This document shows positions 44,401 through 52,792 of a stretch of 64,000 nucleotides of DNA, one piece after another. The number at the start of each line of letters is the position of its first letter. The stretch's first letter is position 1. The notes beneath the pieces were generated by a model, which had not been told where the DNA came from, did no database searches, and saw nothing but the letters and a program-made list of their open reading frames with translations. The position numbers were made by a program, and so were the translations under genes. Origin of the DNA: Streptomyces sp. TN58 (GTDB taxonomy: Bacteria > Actinomycetota > Actinomycetes > Streptomycetales > Streptomycetaceae); contig NZ_CP018870.1 in NCBI RefSeq assembly GCF_001941845.1, positions 3,876,501 through 3,940,500 of the forward strand, written 5' to 3'.

Positions 44401-44754
44401 CAGATCGAGCTGCCGGTCCGTCACCGCGGCCCGGTAGCCGGGCCCGTCGGTGGCGATCACCGCCGTCCCGCCGGGAATGCGCCGGCGCAGGTCGGCGACG
44501 GCCTTGCGGACCTGGTGCGCGGCGGTCGCGGGCGGGTCCTTCTCCCAGGTCGCCTCCACCAGCCGGGCCACCGGCACCACCCGGCCCGATTCGAGCAACA
44601 GCATGCACAGGACGCGTTCCTGGATCGATCCCCCCAGCCGCAGCCGTGCCCCGCCCGCCCAGCCTTCCAGCGAGCCGAGCACGTTGAAGCGCGGAAGGTC
44701 CCCCTCACGCCCCCCGGTGCTTCTCTCCCAGGTCTCCGTATCCGCCCCCGCCAT
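41461..44754 (-). CDS. AfsR/SARP-type regulator with NB-ARC and TPR domains
   Basis: 1097 residues from ATG with a GGGGGG ribosome site; longer forms reach into the divergent gene. Domains in order: OmpR-type winged helix (~20-105), bacterial transcriptional activation domain (~110-265), a long Pro/Ala/Glu linker, NB-ARC ATPase with P-loop GMGGMGKTT (404-412) and Walker B RRVLLLLDN, then TPR repeats to the end. It resembles AfsR, which integrates kinase signals to activate antibiotic regulators. It is divergent from a second NB-ARC regulator. Its targets are probably within this island, as inferred from position. Confidence 0.88.
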   Translation of the reverse strand: MAGADTETWERSTGGREGDLPRFNVLGSLEGWAGGARLRLGGSIQERVLCMLLLESGRVVPVARLVEATWEKDPPATAAHQVRKAVADLRRRIPGGTAVIATDGPGYRAAVTDRQLDLLEFDALSRAAAQALREGDRPAAAERLRSALALWRGAVLSGTGGPVIEAAATALEERRLAAAEQFFDLSLALGGSGELVSDLRALITQHPLRETLRGQLMLALYRSGRQAEALKEYGEVRELLVDELGIDPGPGLARLYEAILRDGPELAAPQRPGSADAAPGAPDPVRAAPPPAGPEPEAGPPVGPAGPPRGHAAAGEPVSEQPQTQAEQQTQPPSPAEPQPPRPSEPLRPEPAPAGAAPDDAPCTLPYDLSDFTGRARELGRLLDYAREACRGGERYSRIVAIDGMGGMGKTTLAVHAAHRLAARYPDGQLHIDLRGFTPGGSPVAPTAALDGLLRTLGTPGDRIPEDLEGRTALWRAKLEGRRVLLLLDNAVSAPQIRPLLPASPGCLVLITSRGRLLDLDGVEWVSIGTMEPGDSTSLMAETLGAARVAAEPEASAELAELCGHLPLALRIATARLRNRPRWTVRYLVERLRDETRRMDELSSGERSVAATLRLSYLAMDEEYRTAFRILSLYPCAGTDVYSAAALLGTAVRDAEDALEFLLDVHLVQQPDIGLYTFHDLVRTFAQGLRGPATAEDDAAAVERLLGYYMTTSDAACEVLFPGREQRPTGIPPYRGERPAFRSADEAVGWFDREQAGLLAAVSLAERSGHDRYAACLSRNVGFHLHAQGQLDEFWSVGHLAVAAARRLDDPALLGISLANLGAACWKLGRFEEGLDVATQARETAVRAGDRHTEAHSDSTTGLLMSMLGRYAQALPLLERSVAMARELGNARAEAETLSTLSTLYERWGRYPEAAAAARRAVGIGRELGYRSNVIAALTDLAFAQVGLEEYTDADATLKRARDLCDETRSPGDVALVLALSARVAQEREDGLAARAFAERALVLGRTGGAPIRLAKVENVLGRLHAAWGEHGTARELHAHAHRIASPMSFRAEEAAALVGLAHAAEALGDPAAAAGHRAAAEGLFEAMGLPEHRRAY

Positions 44755-44925
44755 CGGACATCCCCCCGTCAGCACAGCCCTGACCAGGGCCATGTCAACG
44801 GGATCATAGGTGGTGCCTCCAGCACGCGGTAAGCATCCGGTAGCGGATCGGGAAGCCCCGCGCGGACAGTTCACGACAGGCCCGACAAGGCTGCGGACAA
44901 AGCGAGTTGTGAAAAGGAGACGAGT

Positions 44926-46392
44926 GTGGGAAGACCGGAGCGGCCACTGGCCCCCGACGCCGGACCCGTCACCGCGTTCGCCCGGGAACTGCGCATGCTG
45001 CGGACCGCGGCGGGCAGCCCCGGCTACCGCGAGATGGCCACCCGTGCCATGTTCTCCGCGTCGGTCCTCTCCGAGGCGGCGGCCGGATACCGCCTCCCGA
45101 CCCTCCAGGTCGCCCTCGCCTTCGCCGAAGCCTGCGGCGGGGACCGTGCCTGCTGGGAGCGGCGCTGGCACGAGGCGGCGCGCGCCTGTGGCGACGACGG
45201 CGCCCCCCGCCCCCCGGCCAAGGCCGTGCAGGCGCACCACGAGAACGAACTGCGCGCCGCCGACGTGCGCGCCGTGCTCCCGCCGCCGGCCCAGCTCCCG
45301 ATGGAGCCGCACACCCTGGTGGGACGGTCGGCCCTGCTCCGGCAGGCCCGATCCCTGACCGACCGGTCCCCCGGCGGAGAGCACCAGGTGGCACCGCTGG
45401 TGATCAGCGGTCAGATCGGTGCCGGCAAGTCGGCCTTCGCGCTGCGCCTGGCCCGTGAACTGGCGGCGAACCTGCCCGACGGACAGCTCTACGCGAACCT
45501 GGACCCGGCCGCCGGCGGACACGGCGACGCCGCCGGGATCGCGGGCGGCTTCCTGGAGGCGCTGGGCATCCCCGCCGGCCGCGTCCCCGCCGACCCGGGT
45601 CAGCGCATCGGGCTCTACCGGTCCCTCCTCAACCGCCGCCGGCTGCTCGTCGTACTCGACAACGTGCGCCACGAGCACCAGGTACGGGACCTGCTGACGG
45701 CCGCGCCCGAGAGCCGCGTCCTCATCACCAGCCGCTCCCGGCTGCTCGGCCTGGACGGGGTACGCCGGATACGCGTGCCCGTCCTGGAGCGGAACGAGTC
45801 GATGGAAGTGCTGGCCCGGCTGCTGGGCAGCGACCGGGTCGGTGTCGAACCGCGGGCCTGCCTGCTACTCGCCGACGCCTGCGGTGACCTGCCGCTGGCG
45901 CTGAACCTGGCGGGCCGGCGCATCGCGGCCCGACCGGAGTGGATGCTCCAGCACGCGGTGTCGGACCTGATCGGCGACCGGCGGCGGGACCCCGCCCGCT
46001 TCCTCGGCCGGCTCCGGGTGGGTGACGACGCCCTGGACGCCCGCCTCGACGACGCCTACCGGCAGCTGACGCCGTGGGCCCGCCTGATGCTGCGCCAGTT
46101 CGCCGGCTCGGAGCACCCGCCCTCGGTGGACGACGTCGTGTACGGGTCGGCCGAGGCGCTGGCCGCCCTGGTCGAGCGCTCCGCCCAACCGGTCGAGGAC
46201 CTCCTCGAACGCCTCCTGGACGCCGGCCTCCTCGACCACGGCGGGCTGCCCGGGCAGTACGGTCTGACGCCGATGGCCCGTGCGTTCGCCCTGACCCAGC
46301 CGGACCCCACCCAGGAGCCCCCGCCCGCCGCACCCCGCCCCGGCGCTCCCGCCCTCACGGGCGGCCGACGCCACTTCGACGACACCCCCTAA
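44926..46392 (+). CDS. HTH-NB-ARC regulator, SARP-like STAND ATPase
   Basis: 488 residues from GTG with AAAGGAG at 7 bases. An N-terminal helix-turn-helix-like region (FARELRMLRTAAGSPGYREM) is followed by NB-ARC with P-loop GQIGAGKSA (~162-170), Walker B RLLVVLDN and the sensor TSRSRLLGLDG. The NB-ARC half is clearly homologous to that of the divergent SARP (shared DGQL, LITSR, GLPLAL-type motifs) but the TPR region is absent. It overlaps the next gene's stop by four bases in a tail-to-tail position. Confidence 0.75.
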   Translation: MGRPERPLAPDAGPVTAFARELRMLRTAAGSPGYREMATRAMFSASVLSEAAAGYRLPTLQVALAFAEACGGDRACWERRWHEAARACGDDGAPRPPAKAVQAHHENELRAADVRAVLPPPAQLPMEPHTLVGRSALLRQARSLTDRSPGGEHQVAPLVISGQIGAGKSAFALRLARELAANLPDGQLYANLDPAAGGHGDAAGIAGGFLEALGIPAGRVPADPGQRIGLYRSLLNRRRLLVVLDNVRHEHQVRDLLTAAPESRVLITSRSRLLGLDGVRRIRVPVLERNESMEVLARLLGSDRVGVEPRACLLLADACGDLPLALNLAGRRIAARPEWMLQHAVSDLIGDRRRDPARFLGRLRVGDDALDARLDDAYRQLTPWARLMLRQFAGSEHPPSVDDVVYGSAEALAALVERSAQPVEDLLERLLDAGLLDHGGLPGQYGLTPMARAFALTQPDPTQEPPPAAPRPGAPALTGGRRHFDDTP

Positions 46393-47558
46393 AGGGTCCC
46401 CGGCGACCCGACGCCGGCCAGCCGGTCGGCGAGTGAGCGCGCGACGAGCGGCGCGAACGCGAAGGACGTCCCGCCGTCGGCCGCGTACGCGTATCCCGCG
46501 CCGCCCAGGGCGGCCGGCGCCGTGCCGCCGGCCGGCGCGAAGGCCGCGTGGTAGGAGTCCTCGGCCGCGGTCACCCAGGCCGGGCCGAAGCCGGGCAGCA
46601 GGTCGCCGAACTCCCTCTCCAGGCTGCGCTGCCAGTACGGGTCGGTGGTGTGGTCGGTGATCTCGTCGACCGCCCGGCGGGCGGCGGCCGAGCTGAGCTT
46701 GAGGCCCGTACCGGCCACCGGCGGGACCAGCCGGGCTCCGCCCGGGGTGCCGGGGAAGGCGACGGCCGGGGTGGCCGCCCACGCCCGTGCCTGGTGCGGC
46801 GGCACCCGGCAGTGCAGGAGGGACTGCCGGTAGAGGGTCAGCCGCTCGGCGACGCCCTCCGGCAGGAGTTCACGCGAGCGGGGATCCACCGCCACGAGCA
46901 CCGCGTCACCGTGCACCGCCCGCCCGTCGGCCAGGCGTACGGTGCCGCTCGCGCCGTCGACGGCGGTCACGGCCCGGTGCTCGACCAGTCGGACGCCGCG
47001 CTGCCACTTCAGCCAGCCGGCGCAGGCGGCGAGGACGCGCCCGGCGAGCAGGACGCCGGCCTCCTCCTCCAGTACGGCCCCGAGACCGCCGTCCAGGCGC
47101 AGGTGCGGGTAGCGGTGGGACAGGTCGGCCGCGGTCAGCTCCCTGGCCGTCCCCCCGGCGCTCTCGACCAGGGCCGCGCCCGCCGCGGCCGCGGCGGGCG
47201 GCAGCACGGTGAGCGCTCCGGCCCGCTCGTAGAAGCGCGTCATGAGCAGCTCTTCCAGCTCGACCCAGCGGTGGTGCGCACGCAGCGCCGCCCGCGTCGC
47301 GGACGGGTCCGCGGGATGCAGGGCGCGCAGCACGCGGTGCCGGCCCGGGGAGGCGGCACCGGCGTCCGGGACGGAACCCCGGCCCACGACCGTGACCAGG
47401 TGTCCGTCGAGCACGCACTCGACCGCGGTGAGCAGGGCGACCACCCCGCCGCCCACGACCGTCACCCTCGCCGGCAGCCCGGCCCCCGGCCGGGACGGGG
47501 GCCGCCGGGCCGGGCGGCCGGAAGCCCGGACGGGCCGGGTCGGGGCGGTCGTGGACAC
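46389..47558 (-). CDS. FAD-dependent oxidoreductase, D-amino-acid-oxidase family
   Basis: 389 residues from GTG with AGGAG at 7 bases; the upstream extension is Arg/Pro-rich and unlikely. An FAD-binding GGGVVALLTAVE near residue 35, a second conserved region around TGLKLSSAAARRAVDE and a C-terminal GGTSFAFAPLVARSLAD are typical of DAO-type enzymes, which oxidise amino acids or related amines. The FAD glycine motif reads GGGVVA rather than GxGxxG, an accepted variant. Substrate unknown; it may tailor a compound of the island. Confidence 0.75.
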   Translation of the reverse strand: MSTTAPTRPVRASGRPARRPPSRPGAGLPARVTVVGGGVVALLTAVECVLDGHLVTVVGRGSVPDAGAASPGRHRVLRALHPADPSATRAALRAHHRWVELEELLMTRFYERAGALTVLPPAAAAAGAALVESAGGTARELTAADLSHRYPHLRLDGGLGAVLEEEAGVLLAGRVLAACAGWLKWQRGVRLVEHRAVTAVDGASGTVRLADGRAVHGDAVLVAVDPRSRELLPEGVAERLTLYRQSLLHCRVPPHQARAWAATPAVAFPGTPGGARLVPPVAGTGLKLSSAAARRAVDEITDHTTDPYWQRSLEREFGDLLPGFGPAWVTAAEDSYHAAFAPAGGTAPAALGGAGYAYAADGGTSFAFAPLVARSLADRLAGVGSPGTL

Positions 47559-47778
47559 GGGGGCTCCTGGGAGGTCGGGCTCCGGCGCCGACCGGAACGG
47601 CCCGGTGACGGCACGGCCGGGTGTGCGCCGGCGGGAGGCGGATCGGCGGCCGGCCACACGGCCCCCGTCCCGTCGGGCACGTCCGGTTCCGCGCTGAGCC
47701 GGCTCCGCCCATTGCACGGCCCCGCCCGATTGCCCGGAAGCGAGCCGGGCCCCGGACAATCAAAGCCGTCCCGGATGG

Positions 47779-48090
47779 TCAGGAGTTGGCGCGGATCAGG
47801 TCCAGCAGGCCGGGGAAGCGTTCGTCCAGTTCCGCCCGGCGCAGGGTCGCCGCCCTGCTGTTGCCGCGGTCCACCTGCCCCACCAGGCCCGCCTGGCGCA
47901 GGACCTTGAAGTGGTGGGTGATCGTCGACTTCGAGACGGGCAGGTTGAAGGACGCGCAGGTCCGCGCCGTGCCTTCCGGCTCCTTCAGCAGGGCTGAGAC
48001 GACGGCGTAGCGCAGCGGGTCGGCGAGCGCGCTCAGCACGGCCGGCAGGCTCATCTCCTCGATCGAGGGGTGGCCATCCTCATCGGGCAT
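47779..48090 (-). CDS. ArsR-family regulator without a metal site
   Basis: 103 residues, winged helix with the recognition segment FNLPVSKSTITHHFKVLRQ. There is no ELCVCDL-like metal motif; the only cysteine is in RTCASF. Divergent from an MFS transporter, with an excellent palindrome between them, so it probably represses the transporter in response to an organic ligand. Confidence 0.85.
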   Translation of the reverse strand: MPDEDGHPSIEEMSLPAVLSALADPLRYAVVSALLKEPEGTARTCASFNLPVSKSTITHHFKVLRQAGLVGQVDRGNSRAATLRRAELDERFPGLLDLIRANS

Positions 48091-48147
48091 CGCATGGTCC
48101 TTCCTGAGGTACGGGTTGCATCATACCTCTCTTCTGTGTCAGCTTAA

Positions 48148-48162
48148 GGTTCGATTCGAACC
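48148..48162. promoter_or_regulatory. Palindromic operator of the ArsR/MFS promoter
   Basis: GGTTCGA-T-TCGAACC, a 7-1-7 perfect inverted repeat, 48 bases before the MFS start and 58 before the ArsR start. It is a good dimer-binding site for the ArsR protein. Confidence 0.65.
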
Positions 48163-48209
48163 GTACCTGGTCGCGCCGCCGGCCGGGCCGAGCCTGGAGT
48201 TGTGCCCCC

Positions 48210-49775
48210 ATGAGTACGCAGACCACGTCGTCGGCCGCGCCACCTGTGCAGGCGGAAGGGCAGCCGGGCCGCACCGTCACCCTGGCCGCGGTGCTCCTCG
48301 CGGTGTTCGTCGTCCCCATGTCGATCTCCGGAACCGCCGTCGCACTGTCCGACATCGGCGCCGACACCGACGCCGGCCTCGCCCCCCTGCAGTGGGTGGT
48401 GAACGCCTTCAACGTCGCCTTCGCCTGCTTCACGCTCGTCTGGGGCTCCATCGCCGACATCGTCGGCAGGGTCAAGGCCTTCGCGGCCGGCGCCGCCGTC
48501 TACGCCGTGGCCTCGCTCGCCAGCGCCCTCGCCACCAACGTCCTCTGGCTGGACGGCGCCCGCGCCCTCGCCGGCATCGGCGGCGCGGCGATCTTCTCCT
48601 GCGGCGCGGCGATCATCGCGACCGTCTTCGACGGCCCCGCACGCGCCAAGGCGTTCGCGCTGTTCGGCACCGTCGCGGGCGTCGGCGTGGCGATCGGCCC
48701 GTCGCTGGCCGGCGTACTCGTCCAAGGCCTCGGCTGGCGCTGGGTGTTCGCCGTGCACGCCGTCGCCCTGCTCCTGGTGCTGCTCGCGGTGCCCGCCATC
48801 GCCAAGGCCATGCCCGCCGACGGCGGCAGCGGTGCGAGCATCGACGTCCCCGGCAGCGCGCTGTTCGTCGTCGCCATGGTGCTGCTGACCACCGCCATCG
48901 TGCAGGGCTCCCAGTGGGGCTGGGGCAGCACCGGGGTGCTCGGGCTGTTCGCGGGCGCCGTCGTGGTCCTCGCGGTCTTCGCGGCGGTCGAGAACCGCAG
49001 GGAGCACCCCATGCTGGACCTGAGCGTCCTGCGCAACCGGCGCTTCGTCGGCCTGTGCCTGGTGCCCGTCGCGGCGTCCTTCGGCTTCGTCACGATGCTC
49101 ACCTACCTGCCGAGCTACCTGACCGCGGCCACCGGCCGCGACACCGGCACCGCCGGCCTGATCATGCTGCTGCTCACCGCGCCCGTGCTGGTCTGCCCGA
49201 TGCTCGCCGCGAAGCTCGTCACCCGCGGGGTCTCCGCGCTCACCCTCATCTACGTCAGCCTCGCCTGCCTGGTCGTCGGCGACCTGGCGCTCACGCTCTT
49301 CTCGCCGGACGTGACGATCCTCGTCGTCGCCCTGCCGATGCTCGTCACCGGCGCCGGCATGGGCCTCTCGGCCGGGCTGGTCGACGGCCAGGCGCTGGAA
49401 CTGATCGACCCGGCCAAGGCCGGCATGGCCGCCGGGTTCCTCAACACCCTGCGCCTCGGCAGCGAGGCCATCGCCGTCGCCGTGTACGGGTCCGTCCTCG
49501 CGACCGTCCTCGGCACCCGCATCGAGGACGGCATCGGCGACCACGCCGGCGCCGCGAACGCCGGCCAGGTCGCCGACCAGGCCGCCGGCGGCGACTTCGC
49601 CCGCGCCACCGAGCTGTCCGGCGCCGTGGACACCGAGGGCTTCACCCACTTCCTCGCCCAGTCCTACGACTCCGCCTTCCACACCGTCCTGTGGGGACTC
49701 GCCGCGGTCTGCGTCGTGCTCTGCGCCGTGGTCGCCGCCCTGCTGCGCGGCGGCCCCGCCAAGAGCGCCGCGTGA
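48210..49775 (+). CDS. MFS drug exporter, 14-helix DHA2 family
   Basis: 521 residues with about 14 hydrophobic helices. Family motifs include LQWVVNAFNVAFACFTLVWG, GRVKAF in loop 2, and GPSLAGVLVQGLGWRWVF in helix 5 (quoted in part). It would export drugs or a metabolite of the island by proton antiport. It is controlled by the divergent ArsR protein, judging from the operator. A short hairpin follows. Confidence 0.9.
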   Translation: MSTQTTSSAAPPVQAEGQPGRTVTLAAVLLAVFVVPMSISGTAVALSDIGADTDAGLAPLQWVVNAFNVAFACFTLVWGSIADIVGRVKAFAAGAAVYAVASLASALATNVLWLDGARALAGIGGAAIFSCGAAIIATVFDGPARAKAFALFGTVAGVGVAIGPSLAGVLVQGLGWRWVFAVHAVALLLVLLAVPAIAKAMPADGGSGASIDVPGSALFVVAMVLLTTAIVQGSQWGWGSTGVLGLFAGAVVVLAVFAAVENRREHPMLDLSVLRNRRFVGLCLVPVAASFGFVTMLTYLPSYLTAATGRDTGTAGLIMLLLTAPVLVCPMLAAKLVTRGVSALTLIYVSLACLVVGDLALTLFSPDVTILVVALPMLVTGAGMGLSAGLVDGQALELIDPAKAGMAAGFLNTLRLGSEAIAVAVYGSVLATVLGTRIEDGIGDHAGAANAGQVADQAAGGDFARATELSGAVDTEGFTHFLAQSYDSAFHTVLWGLAAVCVVLCAVVAALLRGGPAKSAA

Positions 49776-49790
49776 CCGTCCGGTGAGCGG

Positions 49791-49813
49791 GGGGAGCGCG
49801 CACCGCGCTCCCC
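49791..49813. terminator. Hairpin after the MFS gene
   Basis: GGGGAGCGCG-CAC-CGCGCTCCCC, a 10-bp stem. No U tract. Confidence 0.55.
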
Positions 49814-49967
49814 TCCCGCACCGCACGACACCCACGAGACCGGCCCGGCGCCCCGATTCCCCCGTCACGGCGCCGGGCCTCCCGCGTTCACCCGCGCCGC
49901 CGCCGCGCTCCACGCGGCACACCGTGCCCGCCCGGCGGGGCGGCACCAGGAAAGGATCCGCGCCCCC

Positions 49968-51479
49968 ATGAACCGTCCCCTCCACGACATCCGCCCCGCC
50001 CCCGCACATGCCCAGGTCCTGGTCGTCGGGGGCGGACCCGTCGGCATGCTCGCAGCCGCCGAACTCGGGCACTACGGCGTCTCCACCGTCGTACTCGAAG
50101 CCGAACCGCGCACCCTCGACCAGCCCAAGGCCGGCACCCTGCACGCCCGCACCGTGCAGGGCCTCGCCCGGCGCGGTCATCTGCCCGCGCACGCCGCGAC
50201 CGAGGACCGGCTGCGGCGCAGTACCGCCGACGCGTTCCACTTCGCGGGCATGCCGGGACTCGTCATCACCGCCCCCGCCACCGAGCCGGGCCCCATCGTC
50301 GGCCGCTCGCAGGCCGATCTGGAGCGGGACTTCGAGCAGCGGGCCCGCGCCAGGGGCGTCAGCGTGCTGCGCGGACACCGGGTGACCGACATCCACCAGG
50401 GGCCCGACTCCGTCGAGGTGACCGCCGAAGGACCCGACGGCGTACGGCGCTTCACCGCCGAGTACGCCATCGGCGCGGACGGCGCCCGCAGCACCGTACG
50501 CGAGCTGCTGGGATGGCCCGAGGACACGCACCCCGCCACCGTCTCCGCCCTGCTCGGCCTGGTGCGGCTGACCGACCCGGACCGCGTGCCGTACGGCTGG
50601 CACCGCACCCCGCGCGGCTGGACGGTGGCGGGCGTCAACCCGTACGGGCACAGCCGGTTCATCACGATCGACTTCCGCGGTCCGCACCCCGACCGGCACT
50701 CCCCGCTCACCCTCGCCGAGCTGCGCCGCGAGGGCGAGCGCATCCTCGGCCAGGACGTGCCGATGGCCGACCCGGCCTTCTTCTCCCGCTTCAGCGACTT
50801 CGCCCGCCTGGTACGCGACTACCGCCAGGGCCGGGTGTTCCTCGCCGGCGACGCCGCCCATGTGCACTTCCCCGTGGGCGGACAGGGCCTCAACCTCGGT
50901 CTGCAGGACGCACTCAACCTCTCCTGGAAACTCGCCCACACCCTGGCGGGCACGGCCGGCAAGGACCTGCTCGACACCTACGACGCCGAACGGCGCCCCG
51001 CCGGACAGCGCGTCATCGACAACACCCGCGCCCAGCTGGCCCTGATGCGGCCGGACCCCGGCCTCGACCCGCTGCGCGACCTCGTCACCGAACTGCTCGG
51101 CCTGGACGAGGTGAAGGGCCGCCTCGGCCACATGATCAGCGCCCAGGAGACGGCGTACCCCCCGGCGGGCGGGCACGGTTCCCGCTGGGAGGGCCGCTTC
51201 CTGCCGAACCTGCCCCTCACCACGGACGACGGCCCGACCGATCTGACCCGGCTGCTGCTCCCGGGCCGTCCCGTACTGGTCCTGCTCGGCGAGGACGGCG
51301 GGGTCCACCGCGAACAGGCCGGGCGCTGGGCCCACGTGGTGCGCACGGTCACCGCGACGACCGCCGTCGCGATGCCGTGGGACGCCGTCCTGGTACGGCC
51401 CGACGGCTATGTCGCCTGGGCACCGGACGGCGGCCCGCTGGCCGACACGCTGCGCCAGTGGTTCGGCGAACCCCGCTGA
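49968..51479 (+). CDS. FAD-dependent aromatic-ring hydroxylase
   Basis: 503 residues from ATG. Class A flavoprotein monooxygenase: N-terminal VVGGGPVGMLAAAELGHYG, the substrate-FAD GADGARST motif, GDAAHVHFPVGGQGLNLG and a C-terminal thioredoxin-like domain. Closest in type to PgaE/RdmE polyketide hydroxylases and rifampicin monooxygenases, so it may tailor or inactivate an aromatic compound. It lies downstream of the MFS gene but separated by 192 bases with a hairpin, so probably its own transcript. Confidence 0.88.
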   Translation: MNRPLHDIRPAPAHAQVLVVGGGPVGMLAAAELGHYGVSTVVLEAEPRTLDQPKAGTLHARTVQGLARRGHLPAHAATEDRLRRSTADAFHFAGMPGLVITAPATEPGPIVGRSQADLERDFEQRARARGVSVLRGHRVTDIHQGPDSVEVTAEGPDGVRRFTAEYAIGADGARSTVRELLGWPEDTHPATVSALLGLVRLTDPDRVPYGWHRTPRGWTVAGVNPYGHSRFITIDFRGPHPDRHSPLTLAELRREGERILGQDVPMADPAFFSRFSDFARLVRDYRQGRVFLAGDAAHVHFPVGGQGLNLGLQDALNLSWKLAHTLAGTAGKDLLDTYDAERRPAGQRVIDNTRAQLALMRPDPGLDPLRDLVTELLGLDEVKGRLGHMISAQETAYPPAGGHGSRWEGRFLPNLPLTTDDGPTDLTRLLLPGRPVLVLLGEDGGVHREQAGRWAHVVRTVTATTAVAMPWDAVLVRPDGYVAWAPDGGPLADTLRQWFGEPR

Positions 51480-51491
51480 CGGGTGCGGCGA

Positions 51492-51521
51492 GGGGCGGGC
51501 ACGGAAGTCCGTGCCCGCCCC
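51492..51521. terminator. Bidirectional terminator between hydroxylase and P450
   Basis: GGGGCGGGCACGGA-AG-TCCGTGCCCGCCCC, a 14-bp perfect stem with a two-base loop between convergent genes. Confidence 0.8.
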
Positions 51522-51556
51522 CGTCCCGGCGCCGCCGCGTCAGCCGGTGCCCCGGT

Positions 51557-52765
51557 TCACCACCGCACGGGCAGCGCCGTCGGCCGCCGCAGCACCGTTC
51601 CGTTGTCCCAGGGCACCTCGGCCGGGTCGACGGCCAGGGCCAGGTCCGGGAACTCCTGGGCCAGCCGCGTCAGTACGGCCACGATCTCCATACGGGCGAG
51701 CGCGGCGCCCATGCAGTGGTGCATCCCGTAGCCGAACTGCAGGTGCCGCTTGGCCGGCGCACGGTCGGGGTCGATGGTCAGCGGGTCCGGGAACGCGTCG
51801 GGATCCCGGTTGGCGGCGAAGGCGTCCGGGTAGACCACGGTGCCCTGCGCCACGACCCCCTCGGTGGTCTCCAGGTCCCGGCCCGCGATCCGGGGGAACG
51901 CGGAGATGGCCCCCAGCGGGATCAGCCGGATCAGCTCCTCCGCGAGACGCGGGGCGATCGCGGGGTCGTCGGCGAGCCGGCGCCACAGCGCGGGCGCCGC
52001 CAGCAGCGCGTACAGCGACTTGGTCAGCACCGACACCACGTTCTGGTCGCCGCCGAGCAGCGAGCCGAAGAAGATGCCGGTGAGCTCGGCGTCGTCCAGC
52101 GGCGGCTCGGCCCGGTCCCGGTCGGCTCGGAAGCGGTCGATCAGGCCTCCGGGCACCGCCGGCCGGACCCCCGTCACCAGGTCCTCCACGTACCCGTACA
52201 ACCGGTAGAAGTGCTGGACCAGGTCCGGCACGTCCTCGTGCGAGGCGATCTGCACGATCCGCGACGACGGGCGGAAGTACGGCACGTCTTCCAGCGGGAA
52301 GCCGAGGAAGTGGGCGTTGACGGTGACCGGGACGGTGTCGAGGAGGTCGGCGAAGAGGTCGGGGGACGCGCTGGAGCGCAGTCGCCGGATGCCCTCGTCC
52401 ACCACCTCGCCGATCACCGGGCGCAGCCGCTCGGTACCCGCGGCGCTGTAGTCCGCGGCGACGAAGCCCCTGATCCGGGCATGGTGCGGGGCGTCCAGGT
52501 TGAGCAGCAGCTCCTTCGGCATCACGGTCGGCAGGAAGCTCGGCCCGTCCTCGACGTTGGTCTCGGCGCGACCGGACGCCGGGTCGGTCAGCACCTTGTG
52601 CACGTCGGCGTAGCGGGTCAGGTGGGCCACCTTGTGGCCGCTCGGCAGCTGGATCAGCGGGACGCCGCCCGGGCCGCGCTCGTCGAGCACGGTGAAGGCC
52701 GGGACGGGGTCGAGGTGGGGGATGTCCGTGACGGTGACGGCCGCGGACGTGGCGGTGGTGGTCAT
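51557..52765 (-). CDS. Cytochrome P450, probable hormone hydroxylase
   Basis: 402 residues. Haem-binding FGYGMHHCMGAALA (Cys351) and the ExxR motif EELIR (277-280) are intact. The I-helix reads GSLLGGDQNV (about 234-243), so the usual acid-alcohol pair (Glu/Asp-Thr) is Gln-Asn, an uncommon variant. It is the last gene of a compact afsA-HAD-P450 operon (27 bases after the HAD gene), a set that recalls S. rochei srrX-srrP-srrO, where the P450 hydroxylates the side chain of a butenolide hormone. The role is inferred from context. Confidence 0.85.
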   Translation of the reverse strand: MTTTATSAAVTVTDIPHLDPVPAFTVLDERGPGGVPLIQLPSGHKVAHLTRYADVHKVLTDPASGRAETNVEDGPSFLPTVMPKELLLNLDAPHHARIRGFVAADYSAAGTERLRPVIGEVVDEGIRRLRSSASPDLFADLLDTVPVTVNAHFLGFPLEDVPYFRPSSRIVQIASHEDVPDLVQHFYRLYGYVEDLVTGVRPAVPGGLIDRFRADRDRAEPPLDDAELTGIFFGSLLGGDQNVVSVLTKSLYALLAAPALWRRLADDPAIAPRLAEELIRLIPLGAISAFPRIAGRDLETTEGVVAQGTVVYPDAFAANRDPDAFPDPLTIDPDRAPAKRHLQFGYGMHHCMGAALARMEIVAVLTRLAQEFPDLALAVDPAEVPWDNGTVLRRPTALPVRW

Positions 52766-52792
52766 GTGTGCTCCGTGGGGAAGAAGGGTGCG

